DNA of 64,000 bases from Actinomadura spongiicola (GCF_003432485.1 NZ_QVNQ01000006.1:477430-541429), one strand, 5' to 3'. Shown: positions 24,863 through 33,239, numbered from the stretch's first letter. Program-made: numbers and translations. The notes: a model not told the origin generated them from the sequence alone.

Positions 24863-25621
24863 ATGCGTAAGACCGCGGTAGTCACCGGAGCGAGCAGCGG
24901 GATCGGCGCGGCCACGGCCAGGCGCCTGGCGGCGGAGGGGTTCAACGTCGTGCTCGCCGCCCGGCGCCGGGACCGCCTGGACGCCCTCGCCGAGGAGATC
25001 TCCGGCGGCGTGCCGGGCGCCGGGAAGATCGTCCCCTTCACCCTGGACGTGACGTCGCAGCCGTCGGTGGACGCGCTCGCGGCGGCGGTCGGCGGCTGCC
25101 ATGTGCTCGTCAACAACGCGGGCGGCGCCCTCGGCCTCGACCCGGTCGCGACGGCCGATCTGGGCGACTGGCAGGCGATGTACGACAGCAACGTCCTCGG
25201 GCTCGTCCGCGTCACCAAGGCACTGCTGCCCAAGCTGATCGAGAGCGGCGCGGGTCACGTCGTCAACATCACCTCGCTCGCCGCGCACGTCGCCTACGAG
25301 GGCGGCGGGGGGTACAACGCCGCCAAGTACGCCGCCTACGCGGTGAACGAGGTGCTGCGCCTCGAACTGGTCGCCGAACCCGTCCGGGTCACCGAGATCG
25401 CGCCGGGGCTGGTGAGAACGGAGGAGTTCTCGCTGGTCCGGTTCCGCGGGGACGAGGAGAAGGCCGCGAAACCGTACGAGGGCGTCCCCGAACCGCTGGT
25501 CGCCGAGGACGTCGCCGACTGCGTCGCCTGGGCCGTGACCCGGCCGCCTCATGTGAACATCGACCGCATCGACGTGCAGCCGCGCGTCCAGGCCGCGCCG
25601 CACAAGCTGCACCGTCAGTAG
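24863..25621 (+). CDS. SDR family NADP-dependent oxidoreductase
   Basis: A 252-aa classical short-chain dehydrogenase. It has the cofactor motif TGASSGIG (residues 8-15), an arginine pair after the second strand (AARRRDR) that favours NADP(H), NNAG, a catalytic Ser in ITSLAAH and YNAAK as YxxxK. It most resembles YdfG-type serine/3-hydroxy-acid dehydrogenases. The substrate is not determined. CAGGCT lies 6 nt before the ATG, and no ribosome site is evident. The end overlaps the convergent methyltransferase gene by 7 bp. Confidence 0.87.
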   Translation: MRKTAVVTGASSGIGAATARRLAAEGFNVVLAARRRDRLDALAEEISGGVPGAGKIVPFTLDVTSQPSVDALAAAVGGCHVLVNNAGGALGLDPVATADLGDWQAMYDSNVLGLVRVTKALLPKLIESGAGHVVNITSLAAHVAYEGGGGYNAAKYAAYAVNEVLRLELVAEPVRVTEIAPGLVRTEEFSLVRFRGDEEKAAKPYEGVPEPLVAEDVADCVAWAVTRPPHVNIDRIDVQPRVQAAPHKLHRQ

Positions 25622-26436
25622 GGCGCGACTGCCGTCCACGGGAGAGTCACCTCACCGAGGCGCCAGCGTGTTCTGCCCCCGTAGGGCGGACGGGTGAGGA
25701 CGGGATGGGTCCGCGCCAGGAGCGTGACCGCCTCGATCCAGCGGGCGCGCGGGCCGAACGCGGAGTGCGGCGCGGCGGTCGCCCAGCAGCGGTCGAACGC
25801 GGCCAGCAGGTCATGGACGGGCTCACCCGGAACGTTCCGGTGGATCAGCGTCTTGGGCAGCCGTTCGGCCAGCGTGGACGGGCGTTCCAGCGTGGGCAGA
25901 TGGGCCGCGAACGTGATCGTCCGCGGGCCGTCCGGGGTGAGCGTCGCCCAGACGGCCCGGCGGCCGATCTCGTCGCACGTCCCCTCGACGAGGACACCGG
26001 ACGGGTCGAGCCGCTCGGTCAGGTCGTCCCAGGCCTGCCAGGCGGCGGGCTCGCCGTACTGCCGCAGCACGTTGAACGCCCTGACCAGCACCGGCGGGCG
26101 CGGCACCGGCAGTTCGAACCCGCCGCGCCGGAACGACAGGCCCGCGACGGCGGGGCCCGCGCTCCGGGCGAGCAGCTCCCGGCCCGCCGCGACCCGCCCC
26201 GGATCGATCTCGATCCCGACGACCTCCAGGTTCGACGCGACGGCGCGCAGGCGCGTGTAGAGCTCGAACGTCGTGACCGGGGACGCGCCGTAGCCGAGGT
26301 CGACGGCCAGCGGACGCGGATGCGAGCGCAGCGGCCGGGCCTGGGTGGCGGCGATCCAGCGGTCCACGCGGCGCAGGCGGTTGGGGGCGGTGGTGCCGCG
26401 GGTCACCTCCCCCCGCGGCCGCAGAGTGGGGGGCAC
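25615..26436 (-). CDS. class I SAM-dependent methyltransferase
   Basis: A 273-aa protein with a Rossmann SAM-binding motif (AVDLGYGASPVTTFELYTRL, then VVGIEIDPGRV). The middle part has a second conserved segment (VRAFNVLRQYGEPAAW), and the C-terminus is Trp/Arg-rich. The target is unknown. Start is GTG 26436. Homologues of this type often lie near mshA in actinomycetes. Confidence 0.75.
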   Translation of the reverse strand: MPPTLRPRGEVTRGTTAPNRLRRVDRWIAATQARPLRSHPRPLAVDLGYGASPVTTFELYTRLRAVASNLEVVGIEIDPGRVAAGRELLARSAGPAVAGLSFRRGGFELPVPRPPVLVRAFNVLRQYGEPAAWQAWDDLTERLDPSGVLVEGTCDEIGRRAVWATLTPDGPRTITFAAHLPTLERPSTLAERLPKTLIHRNVPGEPVHDLLAAFDRCWATAAPHSAFGPRARWIEAVTLLARTHPVLTRPPYGGRTRWRLGEVTLPWTAVAPY

Positions 26437-26506
26437 GGGGCAATTGTCCCGTGTTGCCCCCTATGCCTGGTCCCTGGATGGAGGTTTCCTCCCTCGGCGC
26501 TCTTCG

Positions 26507-27019
26507 TCAGGGCGTGTCGAGGGCGTGCTCGAAGGCGTCGTAGGCGTCCTGGGTGAACAGCACGAAACGAGCCTCGGTGACCTTGGTCGGCGTGGCGCGG
26601 ACCGTGCCGACCGCGATGCGGGCGGCGCCGTCCACGGGCCAGCCGTAGACGCCCGCCGACACGGCCGGGAACGCGATCGACTCGACGCCCAGCTCGTCCG
26701 CGACCCGCAGGGACTCCCGGTAGCAGGACGCGAGCTGGTCGGAACGGTCCTCGGTCGCCGAGTAGACGGGACCGACCGTGTGGATGACCCACTTCGCGGG
26801 CAGCCGTCCGGCGGTCGTCGCGACCGCCTGACCGGTGGGGAGGCCGCCGGCGTACTGGGAGGCGCGCAGTTTGCGGCAGTCGTCCAGGATCTCGGGGCCG
26901 CCCTTGCGGTGGATGGCGCCGTCCACCCCGCCGCCGCCGAGCAGCGAGGAGTTGGCCGCGTTCACGACCGCGTCCACGTTCTGCTCGGTGATGTCGCCCC
27001 GGACGAGAGTGATCTTCAT
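26507..27019 (-). CDS. macro-domain protein (O-acetyl-ADP-ribose deacetylase)
   Basis: A 170-aa single macro domain of the YmdB/MacroD class, which removes ADP-ribose from esters or acetyl from O-acetyl-ADP-ribose. The family signature VVNAANSSLLGGGGVDGAIH is intact, as are WVIHTVGP and SIAFPAVSAGVYGWP. AGGAA lies about 8 nt before the ATG. It is a single-gene unit, divergent from the epimerase gene at 27281. Confidence 0.92.
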   Translation of the reverse strand: MKITLVRGDITEQNVDAVVNAANSSLLGGGGVDGAIHRKGGPEILDDCRKLRASQYAGGLPTGQAVATTAGRLPAKWVIHTVGPVYSATEDRSDQLASCYRESLRVADELGVESIAFPAVSAGVYGWPVDGAARIAVGTVRATPTKVTEARFVLFTQDAYDAFEHALDTP

Positions 27020-27280
27020 ATCCGCCGTTCCTCCGCTTGACCGAACCCGTCAGAAGAGAAGAATTCTCCTTCACGCCCGGCGCGAAACGCGTGCGGTTGC
27101 GTCTCGGCGGTACTCTCGTACGGACGAGGCTACGGGGGGCGGTTCCCCCTTGTCCGATTTTGTCCGACCGAAAGCCGTGGGGGCGTCCATACGGCGGGCC
27201 GGACGTGAACACCGAAACAGAGACTGCCTATCCTGCCGTCGAGACGACCACGAAGGCGTGCAAGTCGTGGAGGTACCCCC

Positions 27281-28210
27281 TTGAAGATTCTCCTCGCCGG
27301 AGCGACCGGAGTCGTCGGTCGCCGGCTGATCCCGCTGCTCGTCCAGGCGGGCCACGAGGTCGCAGGGACGACACGCCGCACCGAACGCGCCGACCTGCTC
27401 CGCGAACTCGGCGCCACACCGGTCGTCCTGGACGTGCTCGACGCCGACGCCGTGCACGAGGCGGTGGCCGCCGAACGTCCCGACGCGGTGATCCACCAGC
27501 TCACCGATCTCAGCGCCGAGGACTTCGCGGCCAACTCCCACCTGCGGATCGAGGGCACCCGCAACCTCGTCGACGCCGCCCGCGCCGCCGACGTCGAGAC
27601 GATGATCGCGCAGAGCATCGCCTGGCTGTACGTTCCCGGCGACACGCCCGCCGTCGAAACCGACCCGCTCGACTCTTCGCTGCCGCCCTACGAGGGCATC
27701 GCGGCGCTGGAGGCCGCGGTCGCCGAGATGCCGCACGGCGTGGTCCTGCGCTACGGCGCCCTCTACGGGTCCGGTACCTGGTACGCCTCCGACGGCGCGA
27801 TCGCCGAACGGGTCCGCGCGAACACCATGCGCGAGGCGCCGTCGTGGACGTCGTTCGTGCACGCCGACGACGCGGCGTCGGCCGCGCTGGCGGCGCTCGA
27901 CTGGCCCGCCGGGCCCGTCAACGTCGTGGACGAGGAGCCCGCGACCACGGCCGACTGGCTCCCCGTCTACAGCGCGGCCATCGGCGCGCCGACCCCGGGC
28001 AACGCGGGCAAGCACGCCGCCACGACCGGCCGCCCGGTGTCGAACGCGAAGGCGCTCAGCCTGGGCTGGAAGCCGCAGGTCGCGTCCTGGCGCACCGGCT
28101 TCTCCCGGATGAACGCGGCCACGGACGCCGTGACAGAGCTCGGAACGGCCGCCGAGGCCGCCGGGGCGGACGACGCCGCGAAGGCGAACGGCGCCGCGCC
28201 GAGCCGGTGA
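27281..28210 (+). CDS. NAD-dependent epimerase/dehydratase family protein
   Basis: A 309-aa extended/atypical SDR. The N-terminal LLAGATGVVGRRLIPLL gives the GxxGxxG nucleotide-binding motif. LVDAARAADVETMIAQSIAW corresponds to the strand before the active site, but a classical YxxxK is not obvious. The start codon is TTG with GGAGG 7 nt upstream. The C-terminal 25 residues are Ala/Asp-rich. Substrate unknown. Confidence 0.8.
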   Translation: MKILLAGATGVVGRRLIPLLVQAGHEVAGTTRRTERADLLRELGATPVVLDVLDADAVHEAVAAERPDAVIHQLTDLSAEDFAANSHLRIEGTRNLVDAARAADVETMIAQSIAWLYVPGDTPAVETDPLDSSLPPYEGIAALEAAVAEMPHGVVLRYGALYGSGTWYASDGAIAERVRANTMREAPSWTSFVHADDAASAALAALDWPAGPVNVVDEEPATTADWLPVYSAAIGAPTPGNAGKHAATTGRPVSNAKALSLGWKPQVASWRTGFSRMNAATDAVTELGTAAEAAGADDAAKANGAAPSR

Positions 28211-28250
28211 CGCTGACGAAGGGATGACGTCCGGCGGAACGTGACAAACG

Positions 28251-29024
28251 TCAGCCGAACTGGAACGAGCGCTTGGCGAGCCCGAACCAGTAGCCGTCGA
28301 TGACGGCCCGCCGATCCGACGCGTCTCCGGTTCGACTTTCCGCACTCGCGCCGAGCGCCATGAAGAGGGGCGCGAAGTGCTCCGTCCGCGGATGGGCGAT
28401 GTGCGCCGCCGGGGCCTTGGCGCGGAAGTCGAGGAGGGCATCGATGTCGCCGTTCCGCACGGCGCCGTCCGTCCAGGCGTCGAACTCCGCCGACCACGCG
28501 GGCGGCGCGGCGTCGGCTCCGGCCGGCAACCCGCGCAGGTTGTGCGTCGTGAAACCGCTCCCGATGATGAGGACGCCCTGGTCACGCAGCGGCGCCAGCC
28601 TCCGCCCGACCTCGAAGAGCCGCGCGGGCTCCAGCGTCGGCATGGACATCTGCAGCACGGGGACGTCAGCGTCCGGGTACATCTCGACGAGCGGCACGTA
28701 GGCGCCGTGGTCCAGGCCGCGCGCCTCGTCCCGCCGGACACCGGGAATGAGTTTCGCCACGTCGTCGGCCAGTTCGGGGGCGCCAGGAGCGTCGTACCTG
28801 ACGCGGTAGTAGCGCTCGGGGAATCCCCAGAAGTCGTACACGAGCGGTGTGCGGCGGGTCGCGCTGACGGTCAGCGGCGCCTCCTCCCAGTGCGCCGACA
28901 CCATCAGGATCGCCTGCGGTCTGGGCAGGTCCGCCGACCAGCGGGCGAGTTCGTCCGTCCACACCGGGTCGTCGGCCAGTGGCGGGGCGCCGTGGCTGAG
29001 GTAGAGCACGGGCATCCGGTTCAT
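28251..29024 (-). CDS. LigB/DODA-type extradiol ring-cleavage dioxygenase
   Basis: A 257-aa class III extradiol dioxygenase, close in form to 4,5-DOPA dioxygenase (YgiD). Metal and catalytic histidines sit in LYLSHGAPPLADD, MVSAHWEE, LDHGAYVPL and SGFTTHNLRG. GGGGGAA precedes the ATG at 29024. It is divergent from a MarR regulator gene with two TTGA-N4-TCAA boxes between them, which suggests induction by an aromatic compound. The natural substrate is unknown. Confidence 0.88.
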   Translation of the reverse strand: MNRMPVLYLSHGAPPLADDPVWTDELARWSADLPRPQAILMVSAHWEEAPLTVSATRRTPLVYDFWGFPERYYRVRYDAPGAPELADDVAKLIPGVRRDEARGLDHGAYVPLVEMYPDADVPVLQMSMPTLEPARLFEVGRRLAPLRDQGVLIIGSGFTTHNLRGLPAGADAAPPAWSAEFDAWTDGAVRNGDIDALLDFRAKAPAAHIAHPRTEHFAPLFMALGASAESRTGDASDRRAVIDGYWFGLAKRSFQFG

Positions 29025-29067
29025 GGTTCCCCCTTTTAGTTCACATTTTAACAATACCTCCCAATAG

Positions 29068-29094
29068 TTGAAGCTTCAAGTCTTGAGTGTTCAA
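29068..29094. promoter_or_regulatory. double MarR-type operator
   Basis: TTGAAGCTTCAA (29068-29079, perfect palindrome) and TTGAGTGTTCAA (29083-29094, one mismatched pair) start 15 bp apart. They lie between the divergent dioxygenase and MarR genes, so both promoters could be controlled together. Confidence 0.65.
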
Positions 29095-29116
29095 TCGCCT
29101 GGGTAGAGTGGGCGAC

Positions 29117-29578
29117 ATGACGGACACGCCCTGGCTCGATGCCGACGAACAGGAGACCTGGCGCGCCTTCCTGTGGACGTCCCGGCTGCTCAACGAGGCC
29201 CTCGACCGCCAGCTCCAGCGCGACTCCGGCATGCCGCACGCCTACTACATGATCCTGGCGATGCTGTCGGAGTCGCCCGGACGCGCCCGCACCATGTCGG
29301 AGCTGGCCGAGCTCGTCCACTCGTCCCCGAGCCGGCTCTCCCACGCCGTGAACCGCCTGGAGGACGCCGGTTGGGTGCGCCGCAGCAAGCAGGGCGCCGA
29401 CCGTCGCACCACCATCGCCGAACTCACCGACGAGGGGTTCACCGCCCTCGCCAAGGCCGCCCCCGGCCACGTCACCGAGGTCAGACGCCACCTGTTCGAC
29501 CCGCTCACCCGCGAACAGATGCTGGAATTCCGCGCGACCCTCCACACCCTCCTCAGCACCCTCGACTCGTGTTTCTAA
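29117..29578 (+). CDS. MarR family transcriptional regulator
   Basis: A 153-aa winged-helix regulator. The recognition helix region is MSELAELVHSSPSRLSHAVN and the wing contains GADRRTTIAELTDEG. Long N- and C-terminal helices would form the dimer interface. TAGAGT lies 7 nt before the ATG (leaderless candidate). It likely represses itself and the divergent dioxygenase through the paired palindromes between them. Confidence 0.88.
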   Translation: MTDTPWLDADEQETWRAFLWTSRLLNEALDRQLQRDSGMPHAYYMILAMLSESPGRARTMSELAELVHSSPSRLSHAVNRLEDAGWVRRSKQGADRRTTIAELTDEGFTALAKAAPGHVTEVRRHLFDPLTREQMLEFRATLHTLLSTLDSCF

Positions 29579-29579
29579 A

Positions 29580-29611
29580 CAGGACCGGCCCACTTCGCTC
29601 GCCTGGCGGCT
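29580..29611. repeat. truncated copy of dispersed repeat
   Basis: AGGACCGGCCCACTTCGCTC through GGCGGCT is the first 30 bp of the repeat, followed at once by a full copy. It begins directly after the MarR stop. Confidence 0.7.
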
Positions 29612-29620
29612 GTGTTGATT

Positions 29621-29766
29621 GCAGGACCGGCCCACTTCGCTCGCCTGGCGGCTCGCTACGTGACCGTTCCTGTGCGAACGCGCATCGCTTCGCGATCCGC
29701 CCGGCTCCGCTCGCCTCCGGCATCGCTTCACCGGGCGGGTCACGCGTTCGCGTGCGGGGTGAGGTT
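29621..29766. repeat. dispersed structured repeat, copy 3
   Basis: About 146 bp closely matching 19991-20145. Shared blocks are CACTTCGCTCGCCTGGCGGC, CCGCCCGGCTCCGCTCGCCT, GCATCGCT, CACCGGGCGGGT and CACGCGTTCGCG. The CCGCCCGG/CCGGGCGG stem is kept. It lies between the stop of the MarR gene and the end of the convergent AlkZ-like gene. Confidence 0.75.
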
Positions 29767-29781
29767 ATTGAGAGACAGGGG

Positions 29782-30888
29782 TTAGGCGAAGATCACTCGG
29801 TGCGTTCCGGCCTCGGGGTGGGCCGTGGTGAGCAGGCGTAGGGCCTCTTCCTCAAGCGCGGTTCGCGCTTGCGCCGGGACGGGAGTGAACGGGGCGAGGT
29901 GCAGCGTCGCTTCGCCGCGCTTCTTCTCGATCTTCCACATGCCGTGGACGAAGCCGTCCACGAGGAACGTCGCCCGGATGATGCCGTTGACCGTGAAGAT
30001 CCGTTTGCGGTGCTCCTCGGTGATGATCCGGGCCCGGTCGGCGTGGGAGAGGAGCAGATTGTCGAAGTCCGGGACGAACCGCACCGGCGCCGGAACGTCC
30101 GGGTCGGGCCGCGGCGCCTCGGGTAGGTCGTACAGGGTGCGGCCGTTCTCGTCCTGGAACACGAGCAGTTTCGGGGAGAGCCGTTCCATGACGTCGCCGA
30201 GCCGGGTCAGGCCCGACCACTGCTGGACGTCCTGGACGCTCGCCGGACCGAACGCGCCCAGGTAACGCAGCACCAGATCGTCCACGGACAACTCCGGCGC
30301 CGCGAATTCGCCCAGCCATGCGTCGAGCGTCGTGTGCCGGGCCATGCCCGACGCGCCCCAGATGCCGCGCGGCGGAACCTGGACGAGCGGCAGGCTGAGA
30401 CGGACGGCCCAGGTCAGCAGGGCCGCGTCCGCGTCCGGCCACCGCTCGGTCAGCAGCGCCCGCAGTTCCTTGTCGGTGCGCGGCTCGTCCTCCAGCAGCC
30501 GCCGCGCCTCGGCGACCACCGCGTCGAGGTCGATGCCTTCCAGGTCGGTGGCGCGGGTCTTCAGGTGGCCGTCCCTGATCGGTCGCGTCAGTGACCGCAA
30601 CGCGCGGGCATCGCGGGCGCTGACCAGGTGGAGCGTGCCGCGCATCACCACGATCCGCAGCGCGCGTCGATCGGTCATCAGCGCGCCGATCTCGTCGAAC
30701 GCGAAGTCGGCGAGACGGCTCCACAGCCCGATGTACGGCGGGTTCGGCGCCTGCGACTGCATGCCGACGAGATGCTCGATCGCGTCCAGCGCGGGCATCG
30801 CGCGCCGCTCCAGCAGCATCTGCCGCGCCAGCAGCGCGCGGTTCAACGCCCGTTTCTCCATTACGGGGGCCTGCGGGTCAGTCGTCAT
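29782..30888 (-). CDS. AlkZ-like winged-helix DNA glycosylase family protein
   Basis: A 368-aa protein of the HTH_42 superfamily, whose studied members AlkZ and YcaQ/AlkX are DNA glycosylases that unhook crosslinks or remove alkylated bases. The N-terminal VGMQSQAPNPPYIGLWSRL carries the Q-x-Q motif used by AlkZ. Tandem winged helices fill the middle, and the C-terminal DNA-binding region includes RIFTVNGIIRATFLVDGFV. It follows a TetR gene with an 11-bp overlap. The lesion specificity cannot be read from sequence. Confidence 0.8.
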   Translation of the reverse strand: MTTDPQAPVMEKRALNRALLARQMLLERRAMPALDAIEHLVGMQSQAPNPPYIGLWSRLADFAFDEIGALMTDRRALRIVVMRGTLHLVSARDARALRSLTRPIRDGHLKTRATDLEGIDLDAVVAEARRLLEDEPRTDKELRALLTERWPDADAALLTWAVRLSLPLVQVPPRGIWGASGMARHTTLDAWLGEFAAPELSVDDLVLRYLGAFGPASVQDVQQWSGLTRLGDVMERLSPKLLVFQDENGRTLYDLPEAPRPDPDVPAPVRFVPDFDNLLLSHADRARIITEEHRKRIFTVNGIIRATFLVDGFVHGMWKIEKKRGEATLHLAPFTPVPAQARTALEEEALRLLTTAHPEAGTHRVIFA

Positions 30889-31516
30889 AGCGGCTCCGAA
30901 GCTCCTGCCACGTGGGAGGAGGGCCCGGAAGCTCCCCCTTTCCCACCAGGTGGAGGCCGTCCAGCATCAGGGCCAGGTAGCGGTGCTGCACCCGGCTCAT
31001 TCGCTCGTCGTCGCCGATGCGGATGGCGTGCAGATACTCCAGCATCACCGAGATGTCGCCGACCTCGATCCCGGGACGGAGCACGCCCGCCTCCCGGGTG
31101 CGCTCCAGCAACCGTTCCGTCGCGCGATGGATCTCCCGCCCCTTGTGGCTCATCGCCTCGGTGACCTCGAAGCCGCCCGCGAGGCGCATGGTCAGCGAAC
31201 CGGCGCCGATGTCGAGACAGCGCCGCATGAACCCGGCGAAGACCTCCCAGGCGTCGCCGTCGTCGTCCAACGCGGCCTCGACCTCGGCGAGGTAGCGGTC
31301 CATCCCCTCGTCGGCGAGCTTCTGGAGCAGGTCCTCCTTGCTCTTGTACCGGCGGTACAGCGCGCTGATCCCCACTCCGGCGTGCTCGGCGACCGCCGAG
31401 ATCGGCGCGCCAGGGTCGGCGGTGAACACCGCTCGCGCCGCCTCCCGGATCAGCTCGTCGTTGCGTGCCGCCTGAGCCTTGCGTCCGCTCATGGGTGCCC
31501 GTCTGGTGGTCTCCAT
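30878..31516 (-). CDS. TetR/AcrR family transcriptional regulator
   Basis: A 212-aa repressor. The N-terminal helix-turn-helix (about residues 15-65) reads NDELIREAARAVFTADPGAP, ISAVAEHAGVGISALYRRYK. A helical ligand domain follows (about 75-200). ATG 31516 was selected because the longer frame adds unstructured residues. TACTAT 6 nt upstream suggests a leaderless message. A 32-bp inverted repeat just upstream is its probable operator, and the AlkZ-like gene downstream is co-transcribed. Confidence 0.88.
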   Translation of the reverse strand: METTRRAPMSGRKAQAARNDELIREAARAVFTADPGAPISAVAEHAGVGISALYRRYKSKEDLLQKLADEGMDRYLAEVEAALDDDGDAWEVFAGFMRRCLDIGAGSLTMRLAGGFEVTEAMSHKGREIHRATERLLERTREAGVLRPGIEVGDISVMLEYLHAIRIGDDERMSRVQHRYLALMLDGLHLVGKGELPGPPPTWQELRSRYDD

Positions 31517-31524
31517 GCTTCCAT

Positions 31525-31556
31525 AGTAGAGGAACGGATAATTCCGTTCTACTACT
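31525..31556. promoter_or_regulatory. TetR-type operator
   Basis: Inverted repeat with 14-nt arms and a TAAT centre. The inner GAACGGA/TCCGTTC and outer AGTAG/CTACT segments pair, with a 2-bp break between them. It overlaps the -10 of the TetR gene, fitting autorepression. Confidence 0.65.
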
Positions 31557-31678
31557 GCGAATCCTTCGCCGAGCGGGAGGGCGCGGTGTACGGCGGGCTC
31601 GCGTGTTCGGCGAGCCCGCCGAATCGATCGCTGTCCGGCCCTCACGGCAGAGGTACCGTCGAAGCGGGTGGGGCGACG

Positions 31679-32059
31679 TCAGATCTTCTTGTTCCCGCCA
31701 CCGTTCTTGATGCTCGCCTTCTTGCAGTTGTTCCAGGTCAGCGGGCCGGCCTTGCCGCCGCCGCACTTCTCCGAGCCGATCGGCGCGAGACGTCCCCACT
31801 CGCTGATGGCCCCGGACTTCCCGGAGCGACTGATCGTGTCGTTCTCCACGATGTTGTTGCTGCTGCGGTCGCCAAGACGCACCGCGTCACCGGTGATGCG
31901 GGAGAACGTGTTGTGTTGGATCTTGCTCTTCGTGGTCCGGTACATGTAGACGCCGTGCATGTGATCGACATCGCTGAGATTGGTAAAGGTGTTGTTCTTG
32001 ATGGTGATGTTGCTGGACTCCTTCACGTGCACCCCGGCGTAGCCCTCGCTCGGAGCCAT
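31679..32059 (-). pseudogene. C-terminal remnant of a right-handed beta-helix protein
   Basis: The 126 residues show parallel beta-helix rungs (SSNITIKNNTFTNLSDVDHM, KSKIQHNTFSRITGDAVRLG, SSNNIVENDTISRSG) and a short Cys-containing tail. Such proteins are normally several hundred residues with a signal peptide. Here the ATG has no ribosome site and the same frame stays open upstream into the 3' end of trpS without a credible start. I read it as an N-terminally deleted copy joined to trpS. Confidence 0.65.
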
Positions 32060-32079
32060 ATCGGGGATCCGCCATTCGC

Positions 32080-33099
32080 CTAGGAGGTCATGGCCGTTCT
32101 GACCTCCGTCAAAGTGCGGTCCGCGATCGCGCGAGCACGCTCGTTGCCCTCGTCGAGGACGCGACGCAGATACGTCCGGTCGGCGGCGAGTTCGGCGCGG
32201 CGGGCGCGAATCGGGCGCAGGAACTCGTTGACGGAGTCGGTCACGACCTTCTTCAGCGCGGCGGCGCCACCGGCACCGATCTCGGCGGCGACGGCGTGCG
32301 GGTCGCGGCCCTGACAGAGCGCGGCGAGCAAGACGAGATTGGACACCTGCGGGCGCGTGTCGGGCGCGAAGGTGATGTGCCGGTCGGTGTCGGTCACCGC
32401 ACCTTTGATCAACCGGGCGGTCTCGTCCGGTCCGGCGGACAGGGCGATGGCGTTGCCCCGGCTCTTGCTCATCTTCTGGCCGTCCGTTCCGAGGAGGCTC
32501 GGCGCGGCGGACAGCAGCGCGTCCGGGACGGGGAACACGGGCCCGTAGCGCTCGTTGAAGCGCCGCGCGACCGTCCGGGTGATCTCCTGGTGCGGAAGCT
32601 GGTCGCGGCCCACGGGCACGAGGTTCGCCTTGCAGAAGAGGATGTCGGCGGCCTGGTGGACGGGATAGGTGAACATCAGCCCGCTGACCGACGCCTGCCG
32701 CGACGCCGCGATCTCGTCCTTCACCGTTGGGTTGCGGCTCAGTTCCGCGACCGAGACCAGGGAGAGGAACGGCAGCATGAGCTGGTTCAACGCCGGAACG
32801 GCGCTGTGCTGGAAGATCGTCGCCGTGGACGGGTCGATGCCCGTGGCGAGATAGTCGGCGACGAGCCCCTCGACGTGCTCGGTCAGCCGGTCGGCGACGT
32901 CCCGGTCGGTCAGCACCTGGTAGTCGGCGACCAGGACGAACAGTTCCACGCCCGCTCGCTGGAGCCGCACCCGGTTCGCGAGGGTGCCGAAATAGTGACC
33001 GAGATGGAGCGGGCCGGTGGGGCGGTCGCCGGTCAGGATCCGGAACGAGCCGGGCGCGGCGGCGATGCGTCCCTCAAGGTCGGTGGCGGTGGTCTGCAT
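32080..33099 (-). CDS. trpS: tryptophanyl-tRNA synthetase
   Basis: A 339-aa class I synthetase charging tRNA(Trp). It has the HIGH-type motif in GDRPTGPLHLGHYFGTL, the KMSKS motif in LLGTDGQKMSKSRGN, and the GRDQLPHQEITR segment. ATG 33099 follows a GAGG-containing stretch. Upstream is a trp leader peptide with an attenuator, the arrangement known for the auxiliary, indolmycin-resistant TrpRS of Streptomyces coelicolor. A second housekeeping trpS may therefore exist elsewhere. The beta-helix remnant starts just past its stop. Confidence 0.93.
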   Translation of the reverse strand: MQTTATDLEGRIAAAPGSFRILTGDRPTGPLHLGHYFGTLANRVRLQRAGVELFVLVADYQVLTDRDVADRLTEHVEGLVADYLATGIDPSTATIFQHSAVPALNQLMLPFLSLVSVAELSRNPTVKDEIAASRQASVSGLMFTYPVHQAADILFCKANLVPVGRDQLPHQEITRTVARRFNERYGPVFPVPDALLSAAPSLLGTDGQKMSKSRGNAIALSAGPDETARLIKGAVTDTDRHITFAPDTRPQVSNLVLLAALCQGRDPHAVAAEIGAGGAAALKKVVTDSVNEFLRPIRARRAELAADRTYLRRVLDEGNERARAIADRTLTEVRTAMTS

Positions 33100-33154
33100 G
33101 TTCTTCTCTCCTCGTGGTCTCCCGGCCGGTCCGCCGGGGCCCGCCCGTGTCACC

Positions 33155-33223
33155 GAGAAGAGAAAGGGCCGTCCGGCGGACGGCCCGATGGTGTGCGTGA
33201 GGGTCGGCCGTCCTAGGACGGCC
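33155..33223 (-). promoter_or_regulatory. trp attenuator of trpS
   Basis: Read on the minus strand: segments 1 and 2 form a perfect 18-bp palindrome (GGCCGTCCTAGGACGGCC, 33206-33223) that begins within the second Trp codon of the leader. Segments 3 and 4 form a second hairpin, GGGCCGTCCG-C-CGGACGGCCC (33166-33186), followed by TTTCTCTTCTC. Segment 2 (GGACGGCC) can pair instead with segment 3 (GGCCGTCC), so terminator and antiterminator are mutually exclusive. Confidence 0.85.
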
Positions 33224-33239
33224 ACCAGCCCTGACACAT
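33213..33239 (-). CDS. trp leader peptide MCQGWWPS
   Basis: Eight codons with two adjacent tryptophans, then TAG. GGAGGGG lies about 11 nt before the ATG. A ribosome stalled at the Trp codons for lack of charged tRNA(Trp) would cover segment 1 and let the antiterminator form, raising trpS expression. Too short to have another function. Confidence 0.85.
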   Translation of the reverse strand: MCQGWWPS

